Assembly (NCBI RefSeq): GCF_000154465.1
Contig: NZ_DS499579.1
Span: forward strand, 496,001-560,000
Length of the DNA: 64,000 bases
Reading direction: 5' to 3'
Source of the DNA: Alistipes putredinis DSM 17216
GTDB lineage: Bacteria; Bacteroidota; Bacteroidia; Bacteroidales; Rikenellaceae
A program made the translations under genes and the position numbers. Positions 60,864 to 64,000 of the stretch are shown piece by piece (the stretch's first letter is position 1; every line of letters starts with the position of its first letter). The notes beneath the pieces were generated by a model. The model was not told the DNA's origin. It made no database searches and saw nothing but the letters and a program-made list of their open reading frames with translations.

Positions 60864-61107
60864 TCCGGTCCTTTCATCGAAGGACGGGGATCGGTGAGTC
60901 GGGTATTATGCGCCGGGGCGGTCGGGCTCCGGCGTTTTGTTGGCGGCGGGGAGCTGAGGGTCGGCCGAAACGGTCGGATTTTCCGAGGCGTTTCGGCGCA
61001 AGTGTCCGGCTTGTCGGTTGTGTCTTGCACGGTATTTGCCCGGAATGCAGGGAAACCGCGACGGTTCGGCAGGTTGCCGGATCCGCAGGCGGCAGCTTCT
61101 TTAGCGT
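60864..61107. other. Intergenic stretch before the third EamA gene
   Basis: 244 bp. A hairpin with arms TCCTT/AAGGA lies within the first 35 bp but has no U-tract. I see no other feature. Confidence 0.4.
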
Positions 61108-62049
61108 ATGGTGCAAGCGACTCCGTTGAATCTTTTGGTGAAGTCCCATTTGGCGTTGCTGTTGTGCAACATCATCTGGGCATGCGACTATCCCTTTTAC
61201 AACCTCGTGCTGTCGAAGTACGTGGCCCCGATCGCGCTGGTTACCGCTTCGCTTTGCGCGGCGGCACTTTTCTCGCTCGTTCCTTTGCTTTGGAGCAAGG
61301 CGAAGCCGATCGCCCGCAAGGACATCAAGACGATGATCGGTGCGGCCCTGCTGATCGGCGTAATCCGCAAGGTGCTGCTCATGTACGGTTTGTCCCGCAC
61401 GTCGCCCATCGACGGATCGATCATCGACACGATCACGCCGCTGCTGGTACTGCTTATTTCCGTGGTGCTCGGTATCGATAAATTCACGCGCCTCAAGATC
61501 GCCGGTCTGGTGTTGGGCATGGCAGGTGCGGTGGGTGTCGTCCTGCTGGGAGCCAGCGGCGGACATACGCACTCCGGACTAGTCGGCAACCTGATGATCG
61601 CGGGCTGCGCCCTGGCTACTTCCTGCTACATGGTCTGGTTCAAAAAGTTGATCGCCAGGTACGATGTCGTCACCATGTTGCGCTGGGTCTATTGTCTGGC
61701 GGCGCTGATGGTACTTCCGTTCGGTGCCCGGGAGTTGGTGCATACCGATTTCGCGGCGATGGATACCGACATCCTGCTGGCGACGTTGTTCGTGGTCTTC
61801 GTGCCGACGTATGTCCCGAACCTGTTGCTGAACTATTCGCTCAAATACGTACAGCCGACCGTTTCGAGCATCTATACCTACCTGCAACCCGTTCTGGCCG
61901 TCGTCCTGTCGGTGGCGATGGGCCTCGACCGCCTGCATCTGGATACGGCGCTCTGCGCGTTGGTTATCTTCTTCGGCGTGGGGCTGGTGATCCGCTCCTA
62001 TCGCGGCCCGGCCGTACCTTCGGCTCCGCTGCCCGTCCATACGCATTGA
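61108..62049 (+). CDS. EamA/DMT family transporter
   Basis: A 313-residue ten-segment EamA transporter with two homologous halves. Landmarks are SHLALLLCNIIWACDYPFYNLVL in the first segment, split by the start, and TVSSIYTYLQPVLAVVLSVAMGL in the second half. The polar middle loop GASGGHTHSGLVG carries two His. It is the third EamA gene of the window, closest in layout to the minus-strand one at 31.0-31.9 kb. The substrate is unknown. Confidence 0.92.
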   Translation: MVQATPLNLLVKSHLALLLCNIIWACDYPFYNLVLSKYVAPIALVTASLCAAALFSLVPLLWSKAKPIARKDIKTMIGAALLIGVIRKVLLMYGLSRTSPIDGSIIDTITPLLVLLISVVLGIDKFTRLKIAGLVLGMAGAVGVVLLGASGGHTHSGLVGNLMIAGCALATSCYMVWFKKLIARYDVVTMLRWVYCLAALMVLPFGARELVHTDFAAMDTDILLATLFVVFVPTYVPNLLLNYSLKYVQPTVSSIYTYLQPVLAVVLSVAMGLDRLHLDTALCALVIFFGVGLVIRSYRGPAVPSAPLPVHTH

Positions 62050-62074
62050 TTTTCTGCGTAAAAAAGGTCGAAAG

Positions 62075-62105
62075 TTTGCAGATTGCCGATTTCTTCCTAT
62101 CTTTG
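62075..62105 (+). promoter_or_regulatory. rpsA promoter
   Basis: TTTG at 62075-62078 and TATCTTTG at 62098-62105 are spaced by 19 nt, an excellent match to the Bacteroidetes TTTG-N19-TAnnTTTG promoter. The predicted start site is near 62111, with a leader of about 80 nt. Confidence 0.88.
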
Positions 62106-62106
62106 C

Positions 62107-62139
62107 ACTCCCCGTATGCGCACGATGCGCGAGGGGAGT
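62107..62139 (+). promoter_or_regulatory. Hairpin at the very start of the rpsA leader
   Basis: ACTCCCC and GGGGAGT form the outer stem, with GCGC/GCGC inside, followed by GTTTTATT. It begins at about the predicted start site. It may be an S1 autoregulatory site or mRNA-stabilising 5' structure; a terminator for upstream readthrough is the alternative. Confidence 0.65.
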
Positions 62140-62189
62140 GTTTTATTATTAACCATTTAACGAGCGATTGCATCGCATTTAATTTCCAC

Positions 62190-63989
62190 ATGGAAGAAGC
62201 AAAAAAAGTTGCAAACGAGAACTTTGACTGGAACGCGTTTGAAAACGACCTGGGCGTTTACGACCAGCCCAAAGAGCAGATCGGCGAGGCTTATGACAAG
62301 ACTCTTTCGAACATCGCCGCAAACGAGGTGACCGAAGGTACGGTCATCGGTATCAACAAGCGCGAAGTGGTCGTCAATATCGGCTACAAGAGCGAGGGTA
62401 TCATCCCCATTTCGGAGTTCCGTTACAACCCGGATCTGAAGGTCGGCGACAAGATCGAGGTTTACGTCGAGTCTGCCGAGGATAAGAACGGTCAGCTGGC
62501 TCTTTCGCACAAGAAAGCGCGTCAGCTCAAGTCGTGGGATCGTGTGAACGAGGCCCTCGAGAAGGACGAAATCATCAAGGGTTACATCAAGTGCCGCACC
62601 AAGGGCGGTATGATCGTCGATGTATTCGGCATCGAGGCCTTCCTGCCGGGTTCGCAGATCGACGTGAAGCCGATCCGCGACTACGATGTATATGTAGATA
62701 AGACGATGGAGTTCAAGGTTGTGAAGATCAACCAGGAGTTCCGTAACGTCGTCGTTTCGCACAAGGCGCTGATCGAGGCCGAGCTCGAGGCGCAGAAGCA
62801 GGTAATCATGTCGAAGCTCGAGAAGGGCCAGATCCTCGAGGGTACGGTCAAGAACATCACTTCGTACGGCGTGTTCGTCGATCTGGGCGGCGTGGACGGT
62901 CTGATCCACATCACCGACCTGTCGTGGGGCCGCGTCAATCACCCCGAAGAGATCGTTTCGCTCGACGAGAAGATCCGCGTGGTTATCCTCGACTTCGACG
63001 ATGCCAAGAAGCGTATCGCACTGGGTCTGAAGCAGCTCGCTCCGCACCCTTGGGAGGCGCTGGATCCCAACCTGAAGGTGGGCGACCACGTGAAGGGCAA
63101 GGTTGTCGTGATGGCCGACTACGGCGCGTTCGTCGAGATCGCACCGGGTGTCGAGGGTCTGATCCACGTATCGGAGATGTCCTGGAGCCAGCACCTGCGT
63201 TCGGCACAGGATTTCATGAAGGTGGGCGACGAGGTAGAGGCAGTCATCCTGACCCTCGACCGTAACGAGCGCAAAATGTCGCTGGGCATCAAGCAGCTTA
63301 CTCCCGATCCCTGGGCCGATATCGAAACCCGCTATCCCGTAGGTACGAAATGCAAGGCCAAGGTTCGCAACTTCACCAATTTCGGCGTGTTCGTCGAGAT
63401 TGAGGAGGGTATCGACGGCCTGATCCATATTTCCGACTTGAGCTGGACCAAGAAGATCAAGCATCCGGGTGAATTTACGTCGGTAGGCGCCGAGATCGAG
63501 GTCGTAGTGCTGGAGGTCGATAAGGAGAACCGTCGTCTGTCGCTGGGCCACAAACAGCTTGAGGAGAATCCCTGGAACGAGTTCGAGGGTCAGTTCGCAG
63601 TGGACAGCGTACACGAAGGTACGATTACCGAGATGACCGACAAGGGTGCCGTCGTATCGCTGGGCGAAAACGTCGAGGGCTTCGCTCCGATGCGTCAGCT
63701 GGTGAAAGAGGACGGCACGACGGCGACGGTCGGCGAGAAACTGCCGTTCAAGGTGATCGAATTCTCGAAGGCTACCAAGCGCATCACGCTTTCGCACACT
63801 CGTCTTTTCGAAGAGGCTAAACGTGCCGAGCGGGCCGAGCAGGCTGCCGAGAAGAAGGCTTCCGCCGAGGCTACCAAGTCTTCGATGAAGAAGATCAACG
63901 CTTCGGTCGAGAAGACCACGCTGGGTGACATCGCCGGTCTGGCCGAACTCAAGGACGCGATGGAAGCGGCTGCCAAGGAGGAGAAATAA
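62190..63989 (+). CDS. rpsA: 30S ribosomal protein S1
   Basis: S1 brings mRNA to the 30S subunit. The 599-residue protein carries six S1 motifs: about 46-112, 128-200, 215-285, 300-372, 387-460 and 474-540, the middle ones very regular (YGVFVDLGGVDGLIHITDLSW, YGAFVEIAPGVEGLIHVSEMSW and FGVFVEIEEGIDGLIHISDLSW, each split from its neighbours). The N-terminus EEAKKVANENFDWNAFEND binds the ribosome, and the C-terminal 60 residues are highly charged (EEAKRAERAEQAAEKKASA). The ATG at 62190 is preceded by a strong promoter and a leader hairpin. Complete, with its stop just before the window's end. Confidence 0.97.
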   Translation: MEEAKKVANENFDWNAFENDLGVYDQPKEQIGEAYDKTLSNIAANEVTEGTVIGINKREVVVNIGYKSEGIIPISEFRYNPDLKVGDKIEVYVESAEDKNGQLALSHKKARQLKSWDRVNEALEKDEIIKGYIKCRTKGGMIVDVFGIEAFLPGSQIDVKPIRDYDVYVDKTMEFKVVKINQEFRNVVVSHKALIEAELEAQKQVIMSKLEKGQILEGTVKNITSYGVFVDLGGVDGLIHITDLSWGRVNHPEEIVSLDEKIRVVILDFDDAKKRIALGLKQLAPHPWEALDPNLKVGDHVKGKVVVMADYGAFVEIAPGVEGLIHVSEMSWSQHLRSAQDFMKVGDEVEAVILTLDRNERKMSLGIKQLTPDPWADIETRYPVGTKCKAKVRNFTNFGVFVEIEEGIDGLIHISDLSWTKKIKHPGEFTSVGAEIEVVVLEVDKENRRLSLGHKQLEENPWNEFEGQFAVDSVHEGTITEMTDKGAVVSLGENVEGFAPMRQLVKEDGTTATVGEKLPFKVIEFSKATKRITLSHTRLFEEAKRAERAEQAAEKKASAEATKSSMKKINASVEKTTLGDIAGLAELKDAMEAAAKEEK

Positions 63990-64000
63990 TCCTTGATCGC

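Overview
The window is a stretch of chromosome from a high-GC member of the Bacteroidales. Four things point there: promoters of the Bacteroidetes type (TAnnTTTG at -7), lineage families such as DUF4270, DUF3098, DUF4954 and a TamL-like lipoprotein, duplicated Skp/OmpH genes next to BamA, and a non-AUG infC start. The GC-rich coding sequence and gene content suggest Alistipes or a related Rikenellaceae; that genus call is inference. I see mostly core genes, 53 protein genes, and no tRNA, rRNA, CRISPR array, transposase or prophage.

Layout. 1-5.6 kb (minus): a cut C1 cysteine peptidase, topA, a DUF4270 lipoprotein and a truncated GT5 glycosyltransferase. 5.8-12.2 kb (minus): envelope and tRNA-modification run yfhO-ftsX-DUF3098-uppP-truB-queA. 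12.4-20.3 kb: a polyprenyl synthetase, a long Rel protein whose hydrolase site looks dead, hemolysin III, GNAT, the dapF group and a nitroreductase. 20.3-28.4 kb: outer-membrane biogenesis block, with a TamL-like barrel on plus facing nadK-uppS-bamA-skp-skp on minus. 28.5-35.7 kb: pdxJ, CCA-type nucleotidyltransferase, two divergent EamA transporters, a thioesterase, tsaC, a VOC protein and a YebC regulator. 35.8-38.8 kb (minus): LuxE-like enzyme, Stealth phosphotransferase and GT2, which look like surface glycan synthesis. 39.2-43.3 kb (minus): infC, thrS, pdxA. 43.5-48.2 kb: secreted transglutaminase, TrmH-type methyltransferase, rnz and trxB. 48.2-53.4 kb (minus): an unusual set made of a protein kinase with WG repeats, a DUF4954 beta-helix protein, a VWA protein and a pseudokinase with WG repeats. 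53.5-64 kb: SlyD-like isomerase, an outer-membrane barrel, gcvP, a nucleoside kinase, a 5'-nucleotidase lipoprotein, a third EamA and rpsA.

How it works together: uppS, uppP, nadK, bamA, skp, tamL, ftsX and yfhO serve the cell envelope; topA, rel, infC, thrS, queA, truB, tsaC, cca, rnz and rpsA serve replication, stress and translation; pdxJ and pdxA supply PLP, which gcvP uses.

Most interesting: (1) the kinase/pseudokinase/VWA/DUF4954 cluster as a possible undescribed signalling system; (2) a palindromic repeat family at five sites, four of them in the same orientation upstream of minus-strand genes and carrying promoter-like boxes; (3) a 122-124 bp tandem repeat with a palindromic core near 47 kb; (4) ATA as the likely infC start; (5) a Rel protein that keeps synthetase residues but has lost hydrolase catalytic residues.
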